Source of the DNA: an uncultured Erysipelotrichaceae bacterium
Lineage (GTDB): Bacteria; Bacillota_I; Bacilli_A; Erysipelotrichales; Coprobacillaceae
Assembly: GCA_910588075.1 (NCBI GenBank)
Contig: CAJUOS010000028.1
Location: forward strand, 1-29,662
Length of the DNA: 29,662 nt
Reading direction: 5' to 3'
Positions 7,087-14,224 of this stretch are shown one piece after another. A program made the translations under genes and the position numbers. Position 1 is the stretch's first letter. Each line of letters opens with the position of its first letter. The notes beneath the pieces were generated by a model. That model was not told the origin of the DNA, ran no database searches, and saw only the letters and a list, made by a program, of their open reading frames with translations.

Positions 7087-8552
7087 TGAGTTTTCCAAAA
7101 GGTTTTTTATGGGGTGGTTCAATTAGTGCTGCTCAAATTGAAGGTGGTTGGAATGAAGGTGGGAAATCACCAGTATTAGTAGATTATTGTACAGCAGGAT
7201 CTACAACAGAACGTCGCCAAATTTGGTATTTAGACGAAAACGGACAAAAAGTTCATAAACAATGGGAGGCAGTTGATGAGTTGCCTGAAGGATGTAAATT
7301 CCAAATTTTTGATGATTTACATTATACAAATCATGTGGCAAGTGATTTTTATCATCGTTATAAAGAAGATATTGCTTTAATGGCAGAAATGGGATATACA
7401 ACATTTAATACTTCTATTTCATGGGCAAGAATCTATCCTTATGGCATTCAAGGTGGAGTTAATAAAGAAGGTGTTGAATTCTATCGTAATGTTTTTGAAG
7501 AATGTCGTAAATATGGAATTGATCCAGTTATCACATTGTACAAATATGATGAACCAGTTTCTTTGCTTGAACAACATGGTGGTTGGAGAAACCGTGCAAT
7601 GATTGATGAGTTTGTAGAATTTGCAAGAGTATGTTTTACAGAATATAAGGATTTAGTTAATAAATGGATGACATTTAATGAATTGAATATCATTATGCCT
7701 CAAGAAGATACACCAAAAGACATAGCTCAAAGAAATATTGCTTATATGCATAATCAAATGGTAGCTTCAGCAAAAGCAACAATTGTTGCTCATGAAATTG
7801 ATGAAAACATTAAAGTTGGAGCAATGATTTGTGGAAATATGTCATATCCATTAACACCAGATCCAAAAGATGCGTTTGCTAGATATAAAAAATTCCAAGA
7901 CTTCTTCTGTTATTGTGCAGATACACAAGTTAGAGGAGAGTATCCACCATTTGCTAAAAGAGTATGGCAAGAATGGGGATATGCTCCAGAAATCACAGAA
8001 GAAGATAAGCAAATTTTAAAAGATGGTAAAGCTGATTTCTTAGGATTCTCATATTATGCTTCTGGAGTCATAACAACACATACAGATGAAATGCTTGATA
8101 CAACTGGTGGAAATATTTTAGGAACAATTAAAAATCCATATCTTGAAGCTAATGCTTGGGGATGGCAAATAGATCCATTAGGATTTAAACATTTCTTACA
8201 CATTATTAATGATAGATATCAAGTTCCATTATTTGATGTTGAAAATGGTATTGGACTTATTGAAAAAGAAGATGAAGATGGTATTTGTCATGATCCAGCA
8301 AGAATAGATTATCATCGACGCCATATTCAATATATGAAAGAAGCAGTAGAAGAAGGTGTTAATTTATTTGGATATACAACATGGGGATGTATAGATTTAG
8401 TTTCGGCAGGAACTGGACAAATGGATAAAAAATATGGATTTATTTATGTAGATATGGATGATCAAGGAAATGGAGATTTACATCGTTCTAGAAAGGATTC
8501 ATTCTATTGGTATAAAAAAGTTATTGAATCTAATGGAGAAGATTTAGATTAA
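7086..8552 (+). CDS. GH1 glycosidase paralogue B, with atypical -1 subsite
   Basis: A 488-residue GH1 protein, clearly paralogous to its neighbours (same N-terminus F-L-W-G-G-S-I-S-A-A-Q, same S-P-V insert style). The acid/base Glu199 is in T-F-N-E-L-N and the nucleophile Glu386 in V-E-N-G-I-G. The phosphate triad Ser440, Lys448 and Tyr450 is complete (D-L-V-S ... D-K-K-Y). Lys153 in L-Y-K-Y-D-E-P occupies the position of the usual -1 subsite His. The ATG overlaps the previous stop by one base, with AGGTAGAG upstream, implying translational coupling. The loop after the acid/base Glu (residues about 203-218) is unlike paralogues A and C, so the three probably differ in aglycone preference. Cytoplasmic; substrate not determined. 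Confidence 0.92.
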   Translation: MSFPKGFLWGGSISAAQIEGGWNEGGKSPVLVDYCTAGSTTERRQIWYLDENGQKVHKQWEAVDELPEGCKFQIFDDLHYTNHVASDFYHRYKEDIALMAEMGYTTFNTSISWARIYPYGIQGGVNKEGVEFYRNVFEECRKYGIDPVITLYKYDEPVSLLEQHGGWRNRAMIDEFVEFARVCFTEYKDLVNKWMTFNELNIIMPQEDTPKDIAQRNIAYMHNQMVASAKATIVAHEIDENIKVGAMICGNMSYPLTPDPKDAFARYKKFQDFFCYCADTQVRGEYPPFAKRVWQEWGYAPEITEEDKQILKDGKADFLGFSYYASGVITTHTDEMLDTTGGNILGTIKNPYLEANAWGWQIDPLGFKHFLHIINDRYQVPLFDVENGIGLIEKEDEDGICHDPARIDYHRRHIQYMKEAVEEGVNLFGYTTWGCIDLVSAGTGQMDKKYGFIYVDMDDQGNGDLHRSRKDSFYWYKKVIESNGEDLD

Positions 8553-8565
8553 TATTGTTATAGAT

Positions 8566-8596
8566 AGGGTATGGTAATGAATAATTATCATATCCT
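8566..8596 (+). other. Stable intercistronic hairpin
   Basis: A 13-bp stem (8566-8578 with 8584-8596, two G-U pairs) closes a 5-base loop GAATA. It lies between the GH1-B stop and the HAD gene. No T-run follows, so it is more like an mRNA processing or stability element than an intrinsic terminator. Confidence 0.5.
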
Positions 8597-8637
8597 CATT
8601 GAGTTTAAAAATATAATTAAAAAAGGAGTGATGTGAT

Positions 8638-9384
8638 GTGAAAGTTCTTGCCAGTGATTTTGATAATACACTGTATTTTAAACATGGTTCTCATTTTAAA
8701 GTAGAAGATATTCATAGAATTAAACAATTTCAACAAGATGGACATTTGTTTGGAATTTGTTCTGGTAGACCATTTTCTGGATTATTAAAATCTTTAGAAG
8801 GAATATTAGAACCAGATTTCTATATTGTCAGTACAGGTGGAGCTATTTTAAATAAAGATTATCAATTATTATATGGAAAGAAAGTTCCTTTTGATACTAT
8901 TTGTGAAATTTATTTAACATATAAAAATGAAACTGAATTAATTGTTCAAACACTATCACAAAATCACTTTTATTGTACAAAAGCAGAAGGTAGAGAAGAT
9001 ACAACAATTATTCATCATATAGATGAAATGAAATCAGAAGATATATATAGTATATCTCTGATTAATAGTACAGAATCACGAGCAACAGAAATCACATCAC
9101 AAATTAACCAAAAATATAATGATGTTCAAGCTTTTCAAAATATTGATTCTATTGATATTGTTGCAAAAGGATGTTCTAAAGGGGCAGCTATTTTAAAACT
9201 TAAAGAATTATTTTGTTTAAAAAAGGTTGCAGGTATTGGTGATTCATATAATGATTTATCAATGTTAGAAATAACAGATACATCATTTACATTTCATCAA
9301 TCTCCTTTGATTATACAAGACACAGCTGATTTTATAGTCAATAATATTAAAGAAGCTATTGATATTTTAGATAAGCAATTATGA
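8638..9384 (+). CDS. HAD-superfamily Cof-type (IIB) phosphatase
   Basis: A 248-residue HAD hydrolase of the Cof/YbiV type. Motif I is D-F-D-N-T-L with nucleophile Asp7 and acid/base Asp9. Motif II is in C-S-G-R-P. The motif III lysine is Lys181 in S-K-G-A-A. Motif IV is G-D-S-Y-N-D (Asp202, Asp206). A C2B-type cap domain occupies about residues 80-170. The GTG at 8638 is the only sensible start: GGAG is about 9 bp upstream, and the two nearby ATGs run straight into TGA. Such enzymes dephosphorylate sugar phosphates and similar metabolites. Its place between GH1 genes suggests it removes phosphate from a product or relieves sugar-phosphate accumulation. The specific substrate is not visible. 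Confidence 0.9.
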   Translation: MKVLASDFDNTLYFKHGSHFKVEDIHRIKQFQQDGHLFGICSGRPFSGLLKSLEGILEPDFYIVSTGGAILNKDYQLLYGKKVPFDTICEIYLTYKNETELIVQTLSQNHFYCTKAEGREDTTIIHHIDEMKSEDIYSISLINSTESRATEITSQINQKYNDVQAFQNIDSIDIVAKGCSKGAAILKLKELFCLKKVAGIGDSYNDLSMLEITDTSFTFHQSPLIIQDTADFIVNNIKEAIDILDKQL

Positions 9385-9402
9385 ATTTTTAGTGTTTTTT
9401 AA

Positions 9403-9498
9403 ATGAAGATAGGTCAAATATTAAATATATGTGAGTTAGAAGAAATCATTGATGAAAAAAATCAAACATACGATAACTATAAAAAAGATTTAATATGA
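9403..9498 (+). other. Possible 31-codon small ORF or gene remnant
   Basis: An ATG-to-TGA frame in the 145-bp gap between the HAD and GH1-C genes encodes a charged, amphipathic peptide (starts M-K-I-G-Q-I-L, ends Y-K-K-D-L-I). No convincing ribosome binding site precedes it. It may be chance or a remnant of a deleted gene. I do not recognise a family. Confidence 0.2.
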
Positions 9499-9529
9499 TG
9501 GAAAAGATATAAAATAGGAGGTAAAGAAA

Positions 9530-10984
9530 ATGAGTTTTCCAGAAAAATTTTTATGGGGTGGTTCAATTAGTGCTGCTCAATGTGAAGGAGCATGGGATGA
9601 AGATGGAAAGAGTCCTGTGCAAGTGGATTTTGGTGATCCAGGAACAACAACTGATAGACGTTATATCCATTATTTAAATGCAGATGGTACAAGAGGAAAA
9701 ATGAGACAATTTGATCATTTGCCTAAGGGTGCTAAGTATGTCATATTTGATGATGTGAGATATACAAATCATGTTGGAATTGATTTTTATCATAGATATA
9801 AAGAAGATATTGCTTTAATGGCAGAAATGGGGTTTACAACATTTAATACAACAGTATCTTGGGCAAGAATTTATCCACATGGAGTTGAAGGTGGAGTCAA
9901 TCAAGCAGGTGTAGAATTTTATAGAAATGTTTTTAAAGAATGTAGAAAATATGGTATGGATCCAGTCATTACACTATACAAATATGATGAACCAGTTTAT
10001 TTAGAAGAAACATATGGTGGATGGACAAATAGAGAAATGATTCATCAATTTGTTGAATTTGCAAGAGTATGTTTTACTGAATATAAAGACTTAGTTGATA
10101 AGTGGTTAACATTTAATGAAATTAATATATTACTTCATTTTGAAGGAAAAGAAGGTAAACAAGTTTCTTTTACAGAGCTTCATAATCAAATGATTGCTTC
10201 AGCACAAGCAACAATCGTTGCTCATGAAATAGATGAGAATATAAATGTAGGATGTATGGTAGCAGGTTTCTGTAGTTATCCATATACATGTGATCCAAAT
10301 GATGTTTTAGCTAATTATAAAGCATTCCAAGAAAAATTTGGATATTGTGCAGATACAATGATCAGAGGATATTATCCATCTTATGCAAAAAGAATGTGGG
10401 CAGAAAATAATGTTCAATTAGAAATTACAGAAGAAGATAAAAATATTTTAATGGAAGGAAAAGCTGATTTCTTAGCTTATTCATATTATATGTCTAATGT
10501 TATTACAACACATGAAGGAGAAGGAGAATCATTAGGAGCAGCAGGTGCTTCAGCAGATTTAAAGAATCCTTATCTAAAAGCAAGTGATTGGGGATGGCAA
10601 ATTGATCCTGTTGGATATGAATATTTCTTACATTTCTTATATGACAGATATCAAATTCCTATTTTTGATGTAGAAAATGGTTTAGGAGCATTTGATAAAG
10701 TTGAAGAAGATGGAAGTATTCATGATGATTATAGAATTGATTATTTAAGAGGACATATTCAAAGTTTAATGAAAGCAAGAGAAGAAGGTGTTGATATTTT
10801 TGGATATACAACATGGGGTCCAATTGATTTGGTTTCATTTACAACTGGTCAAATGGATAAAAGATATGGGTTTATTTATGTTGATATGAATGATGAAGGA
10901 GTAGGAGATTTACACAGATTAAAGAAAGATTCTTTCTATTGGTATAAGAAAGTTATTGAAAGTGATGGAAAAGATTTAGATTAA
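9530..10984 (+). CDS. GH1 glycosidase paralogue C, with atypical -1 subsite
   Basis: A 484-residue GH1 barrel, closest by eye to paralogue B. The acid/base Glu197 is in T-F-N-E-I-N and the nucleophile Glu382 in V-E-N-G-L-G. The 6-phosphate triad Ser436, Lys444 and Tyr446 (D-L-V-S ... D-K-R-Y) is intact. Lys151 in L-Y-K-Y-D-E-P replaces the usual His, as in paralogues A and B. A Gly/Ala-rich insertion (about residues 329-343) lies in the loop after T-T-H. TAGGAGG precedes the ATG. It is followed 17 bp later by the VOC gene, so both are likely co-transcribed. Three such paralogues in one operon suggest a family of related glycosides with different aglycones. Likely cytoplasmic; function as a phospho-beta-glycosidase is plausible but unproven. 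Confidence 0.92.
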   Translation: MSFPEKFLWGGSISAAQCEGAWDEDGKSPVQVDFGDPGTTTDRRYIHYLNADGTRGKMRQFDHLPKGAKYVIFDDVRYTNHVGIDFYHRYKEDIALMAEMGFTTFNTTVSWARIYPHGVEGGVNQAGVEFYRNVFKECRKYGMDPVITLYKYDEPVYLEETYGGWTNREMIHQFVEFARVCFTEYKDLVDKWLTFNEINILLHFEGKEGKQVSFTELHNQMIASAQATIVAHEIDENINVGCMVAGFCSYPYTCDPNDVLANYKAFQEKFGYCADTMIRGYYPSYAKRMWAENNVQLEITEEDKNILMEGKADFLAYSYYMSNVITTHEGEGESLGAAGASADLKNPYLKASDWGWQIDPVGYEYFLHFLYDRYQIPIFDVENGLGAFDKVEEDGSIHDDYRIDYLRGHIQSLMKAREEGVDIFGYTTWGPIDLVSFTTGQMDKRYGFIYVDMNDEGVGDLHRLKKDSFYWYKKVIESDGKDLD

Positions 10985-11001
10985 TATAAGGAGTGAAATA
11001 A

Positions 11002-11505
11002 ATGAAATTTAATGAAGTCATGCACTTATCATTTTATACAGATCAAATGGATGAAATGCGAGATTTTTATGAAAATAAATTAGGATTAAAAGCTAAAATT
11101 ATTATGCGTTATGAAGCTTATAAAGGGCAAGCAAGCCGAGGAGCATGGGCAGCAAGAGCTGAAACAAATCCTAAAGGTATAGCATATATTTTTATTGAAT
11201 TAGCACCTGGACAATATTTAGAATTATTTCCTAAAGGTGATGGACAATTGGAACATGAAGCACCAGATACAAGATTAGGGTATTCACATTTTGCATTAAT
11301 GGTTGATGATATTCATGAAGCAAGAGAAGAATTGGTTCAAGCAGGAATTGAAATTGATATTGAACCAAATAAAGGACAATCAGAAACTTGGCAAATGTGG
11401 ATTCATGATCCAGATGGAAATAAATTTGAAATTATGCAATATACTGATAAATCTTTACAACATAAAGGGAATATTGAACAAGATATTGAAAAATATGGAA
11501 AATAA
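11002..11505 (+). CDS. VOC (glyoxalase/bleomycin-resistance fold) metalloprotein
   Basis: A 167-residue vicinal-oxygen-chelate protein with two beta-alpha-beta-beta-beta modules. The expected metal ligands are all visible: His8 (V-M-H-L-S-F-Y), Glu74 (Y-L-E-L-F-P), His96 (Y-S-H-F-A-L) and Glu143 (F-E-I-M-Q-Y). H-D-P-D-G-N is the usual turn of the second module. Glyoxalase I would share these ligands, but VOC enzymes also include epimerases, lyases and dioxygenases. Its place as last gene of a GH1 operon argues for a sugar-derived substrate or for detoxifying methylglyoxal from sugar-phosphate overflow. AAGGAG lies 8 bp upstream. A 68-codon frame inside it in another register is a shadow. Specific activity is unknown. 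Confidence 0.87.
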   Translation: MKFNEVMHLSFYTDQMDEMRDFYENKLGLKAKIIMRYEAYKGQASRGAWAARAETNPKGIAYIFIELAPGQYLELFPKGDGQLEHEAPDTRLGYSHFALMVDDIHEAREELVQAGIEIDIEPNKGQSETWQMWIHDPDGNKFEIMQYTDKSLQHKGNIEQDIEKYGK

Positions 11506-11514
11506 ATAAGAAAT

Positions 11515-11557
11515 AAAACTTTAGGATAAAAGCAATTTCCTAAAGTTTTTTATTTTT
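11515..11557 (+). terminator. Intrinsic terminator of the GH1-VOC operon
   Basis: A 12-bp stem AAAACTTTAGGA / TCCTAAAGTTTT (11515-11526 and 11538-11549) runs into a T-rich tail. Confidence 0.85.
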
Positions 11558-11568
11558 AAAGTATTTAT

Positions 11569-11583
11569 TGAAATTCAATTTCA
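11569..11583. promoter_or_regulatory. Operator site 3, 15-bp palindrome (putative RpiR box)
   Basis: TGAAATTCAATTTCA has the same arms as the sites at 5496 and 5528. Confidence 0.7.
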
Positions 11584-11600
11584 AACACTTCTTATTTTTA

Positions 11601-11615
11601 TGAAATCAGATTTCA
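11601..11615. promoter_or_regulatory. Operator site 4, 15-bp palindrome (putative RpiR box)
   Basis: TGAAATCAGATTTCA starts exactly 32 bp after site 3, the same spacing as sites 1 and 2. Confidence 0.7.
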
Positions 11616-11654
11616 AAAACTTGTTTATATCTATGGAGTTAACTACTGAAAAGG

Positions 11655-11660
11655 TACAAT
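11655..11660 (+). promoter_or_regulatory. Candidate -10 box of the Gfo/Idh pair
   Basis: TACAAT lies 39 bp after operator site 4, matching the 38-bp distance at the GH1 promoter. No good -35 is present at 17 bp, consistent with a promoter needing an activator. Confidence 0.4.
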
Positions 11661-11689
11661 AAAAATATAAAAAAGAGGAGGAGAAAATA

Positions 11690-12715
11690 ATGTTAGTAGT
11701 TGCTTATATTGGTTTTGGTAATAGTGTGTGTCGTTACCATTTACCATATGTTGAAAGAAGACCAGACACAATTAAAGTTAAATATATCTATCGTAGAGAA
11801 GAAGATAGAAAAGGTGATGAGGAAAGAGAAACTTGGTATCCAAATATTACTTTTACAACAGATATTGATCAAGTCATGAATGATGAAGAAGTTAATTTAG
11901 TAGTTGTTAATACTCCAGATGCTTTCCATGTTTCTTATACAATGATGGCTTTAGAACATGGTAAAAATGTTTTATGTGAGAAACCATTTGCTATGACAGC
12001 AAAAGAAGCAGCAGAAGTTTTTGCATTTGCAAAAGAAAAAGGTCTAGTTGCTATGTCTAACCAAAATAGACGTTATGATGCAGATATGCGTACTGTAAGA
12101 AAGGTTATTGAATCTGGAGTTTTAGGAGAGCTTGTTGAAATTGAATCACATTATGATTATTATCGTCCTAGCATTAAAGATAGAAAAGGATTTGGTATAC
12201 TTTATGGTTTAGCTGTTCATCCTATTGATCAAATTATTGGACAATTTGGTAAACCAAATAAAGTTGTGTATGATTGCCGTAGTATAGATAATCCTGGAGA
12301 AGCTGATGATTATTATGATATTGATTTCTTCTATGATAATGGAGTAAAAGCTATTGTAAAAACAAGTTACTATGTTAAATTAGATTATCCTAGATTTATT
12401 GTTCATGGAAAAAAAGGAAGTTTCTTAATGCCAGCTTTAGGACATCAAAGTGCTCAAAAACCAAAACCAGGACCAATTGAAATCAGTTTTGATCCGTTGC
12501 CAGAAGAAAAATGGGGAACATTATCATATATTGATGATGAAGGAAATGATATTACAAAGAAAGTCCCTACTGAAATAGGAGATTATGGAATTATTTATGA
12601 TAATTTATATGATGTGATTTTTAATCATGGTGAAAAAATTGTAAAAGATGAAGAAGTCATTGAAGTCTTAAAAATTATTGAAGAAGGTACAAAGGTTGCA
12701 AAGGAGGCAAAATAA
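11690..12715 (+). CDS. Gfo/Idh/MocA-family oxidoreductase, His-Asp active-site type
   Basis: A 341-residue NAD(P)-dependent sugar/polyol dehydrogenase. A Rossmann glycine loop G-F-G-N-S is at residues 8-12. The catalytic Lys98 is in C-E-K-P-F. The active-site motif is V-H-P-I-D with His177 and Asp180, as in inositol and glucose-fructose oxidoreductases. A positively charged patch after the second strand (Y-R-R-E-E-D-R) could favour NADP, which is a guess. AGGAGGAG precedes the ATG. It is the first gene after operator sites 3 and 4 and is followed within about 1 bp by a second Gfo/Idh gene. Members of this family oxidise sugar hydroxyls, in several known pathways at C3 of a glycoside. A role in processing a product of the GH1 operon is inference. 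Confidence 0.9.
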   Translation: MLVVAYIGFGNSVCRYHLPYVERRPDTIKVKYIYRREEDRKGDEERETWYPNITFTTDIDQVMNDEEVNLVVVNTPDAFHVSYTMMALEHGKNVLCEKPFAMTAKEAAEVFAFAKEKGLVAMSNQNRRYDADMRTVRKVIESGVLGELVEIESHYDYYRPSIKDRKGFGILYGLAVHPIDQIIGQFGKPNKVVYDCRSIDNPGEADDYYDIDFFYDNGVKAIVKTSYYVKLDYPRFIVHGKKGSFLMPALGHQSAQKPKPGPIEISFDPLPEEKWGTLSYIDDEGNDITKKVPTEIGDYGIIYDNLYDVIFNHGEKIVKDEEVIEVLKIIEEGTKVAKEAK

Positions 12716-12716
12716 T

Positions 12717-13709
12717 ATGAAATTAGGAATTACAGGATGTGGAATGATTGTCCATGATTTATTTAATTTTATACATGATGTTGAAGGTGTAGAGTTAGAG
12801 GCAATGGCATCTATTCCTGCTGAATATGAAAAAGTACAAGAATTAGCTAAAGCAAATCATGTTAAAAAAACATATGAATGTTATGAAGATATGTTAGCTG
12901 ATAATGATGTTGATGTTATTTATTTAGGAGTTCCTAATCATTTACATTATGCAATGTGTAAACAAGCATTAGAAGCAGGTAAACATGTTATATGCGAAAA
13001 ACCTTTTACATCACATATCAAAGAATTAGAAGAATTAAATCAATTAGCTAAAGAAAAAGAACTCATGTTATTAGAAGCGATTTCTACTCAATATTTACCT
13101 AATGTTTTAAAAATAAAAGAAATGTTAGATGAAGTAGGAAATGTAAAAATTATTACAGCAAATTATTCACAATATTCATCAAGATACAATGCCTTTAAAG
13201 AAGGAAATATCTTACCTGCATTTGATTATACAAAATCTGGTGGAGCATTAATGGATCTCAATATTTATAATATTCATTTCATGGTAGCATTATTTGGAGA
13301 ACCTCAAAAAGTTCATTACCAAGCCAATATTGAAAAAGGTATTGATACTTCTGGAATTATGACATTAGATTATGGAAGTTTTAAAGCTGTTTTAATTGGA
13401 GCAAAAGATTGTAAGGCACCAATTTCAACAAACATACAAGGAGATAAAGGATGTATTAATATAACAACTCCAGCTAATAATTTAAGAGGATTTAAGTTAT
13501 TAAGAAATGATGGAACTGAAGAAGAAATGAATTTACAAGGTGATACACATCGTATGTATTATGAATTTGTTGAATTTGTAAAAATTATAGAAAATAAAGA
13601 TTATCAACGAGTAGAAGAAATGATGAAGAAGAGCTTAATTGCTATGACAATTGCAACAAAAGCAAGACAATCAGCAGGTGTAGTTTTTACTGCTGATGAA
13701 AATTTATAA
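12717..13709 (+). CDS. Gfo/Idh/MocA-family oxidoreductase, Tyr active-site type
   Basis: About 330 residues from the ATG at 12717, which has a strong AAGGAGG upstream. An in-frame TTG at 12678 inside the previous gene is rejected. The Rossmann loop is G-I-T-G-C-G-M-I (residues 4-11). Catalytic Lys95 is in C-E-K-P-F. The active-site strand is G-G-A-L-M-D-L-N-I-Y with Tyr184, similar to the dihydrodiol/xylose dehydrogenase type and to the gene at 3696. In the usual D-x-G-x-Y motif the Gly is replaced by Asn here. It follows the previous gene by 1 bp, so the two oxidoreductases are made together and could interconvert one sugar through a keto intermediate. Substrate unknown. Confidence 0.89.
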   Translation: MKLGITGCGMIVHDLFNFIHDVEGVELEAMASIPAEYEKVQELAKANHVKKTYECYEDMLADNDVDVIYLGVPNHLHYAMCKQALEAGKHVICEKPFTSHIKELEELNQLAKEKELMLLEAISTQYLPNVLKIKEMLDEVGNVKIITANYSQYSSRYNAFKEGNILPAFDYTKSGGALMDLNIYNIHFMVALFGEPQKVHYQANIEKGIDTSGIMTLDYGSFKAVLIGAKDCKAPISTNIQGDKGCINITTPANNLRGFKLLRNDGTEEEMNLQGDTHRMYYEFVEFVKIIENKDYQRVEEMMKKSLIAMTIATKARQSAGVVFTADENL

Positions 13710-13710
13710 T

Positions 13711-13756
13711 AAAAAAGAAGTTGTAACGAAATTGAAGTTAACAGCTTCTTTTTTTA
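13711..13756. terminator. Bidirectional terminator
   Basis: A long hairpin pairs AAAAAAGAAG (13711-13720) with CTTCTTTTTT (13745-13754). An inner stem (TTGT with ACAG, then AAC with GTT, one bulge) extends it. T-tracts occur in both directions. It serves the Gfo/Idh gene and the convergent small gene. Confidence 0.85.
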
Positions 13757-14107
13757 ATGATTTTCTTCTAATTGAGATTCTAAAGATGTTGATTTAGAAA
13801 AATTTTTAACAATATTACTTTTTGTATCTATTAATTTTAAACTATCTTTAGAAAAAATCAAAATAAAATCATTGAGGTTTCCGTCTTTTAATTTACATGT
13901 GTTCTCATCAATGATAATTATATCGCCTTTTGTAAAAGGATATGTAAATTGATATGTAGAGTCATGATTAATACTTATAGTTGAAAAGTCTTGGATATAA
14001 GTTCCAAAAATATCAATCTTATTTTGTTGTGGAATAAGTATTGATGTACAATAACCACCTATAAAAGATATAAGTATTGCTAAGATAAATATAAGATATT
14101 TTTTCAT
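13754..14107 (-). CDS. Small membrane-anchored or secreted protein, unknown function
   Basis: A protein of about 117 residues from the ATG at 14107, which has AAGGAG about 10 bp upstream. The in-frame GTG at 14116 is too close to that site. The N-terminus is M-K-K followed by a hydrophobic segment of about 20 residues ending near G-G-Y-C, so it is a signal anchor. The Cys does not sit in a canonical lipobox. The exported part has a strand-rich pattern (F-G-T-Y-I-Q-D, then Y-Q-F-T-Y, then I-I-I-I-D-E-N-T-C) that resembles small lipocalin- or DUF-type exported proteins of Firmicutes. I do not recognise the family. It is divergent from another exported protein gene at 14225. Confidence 0.7.
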   Translation of the reverse strand: MKKYLIFILAILISFIGGYCTSILIPQQNKIDIFGTYIQDFSTISINHDSTYQFTYPFTKGDIIIIDENTCKLKDGNLNDFILIFSKDSLKLIDTKSNIVKNFSKSTSLESQLEENH

Positions 14108-14140
14108 AATAATCACACTCCTTATTTATATTATATTATT

Positions 14141-14158
14141 TTTCATTAATAAATGAAA
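14141..14158. promoter_or_regulatory. Inverted repeat between two divergent exported-protein genes
   Basis: TTTCATT-AATA-AATGAAA is a perfect 7-bp inverted repeat in the 117-bp divergent intergenic region and could be an operator for both genes. Confidence 0.3.
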
Positions 14159-14194
14159 TGATAAAATTTGAAAATTTGATAGTAAAATTAGTGA

Positions 14195-14200
14195 TATAAT
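14195..14200 (+). promoter_or_regulatory. Candidate -10 box of the secreted-protein gene at 14225
   Basis: A perfect TATAAT lies about 25 bp before the start. No clear -35 stands at normal distance. Confidence 0.4.
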
Positions 14201-14224
14201 AAAAATAGAAAGGAGATGTAAATT

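Noticed and set aside
11303..11509. 68-codon frame inside the VOC gene
   Set aside because: Different frame of a conserved gene; Asn/Lys/Ile-rich shadow translation.
3..13709. C-glycoside deglycosylation cluster (DgpA/B/C type)
   Set aside because: Gfo/Idh enzymes are present, but I see no xylose-isomerase-like or DUF6379-type partner needed for that system.
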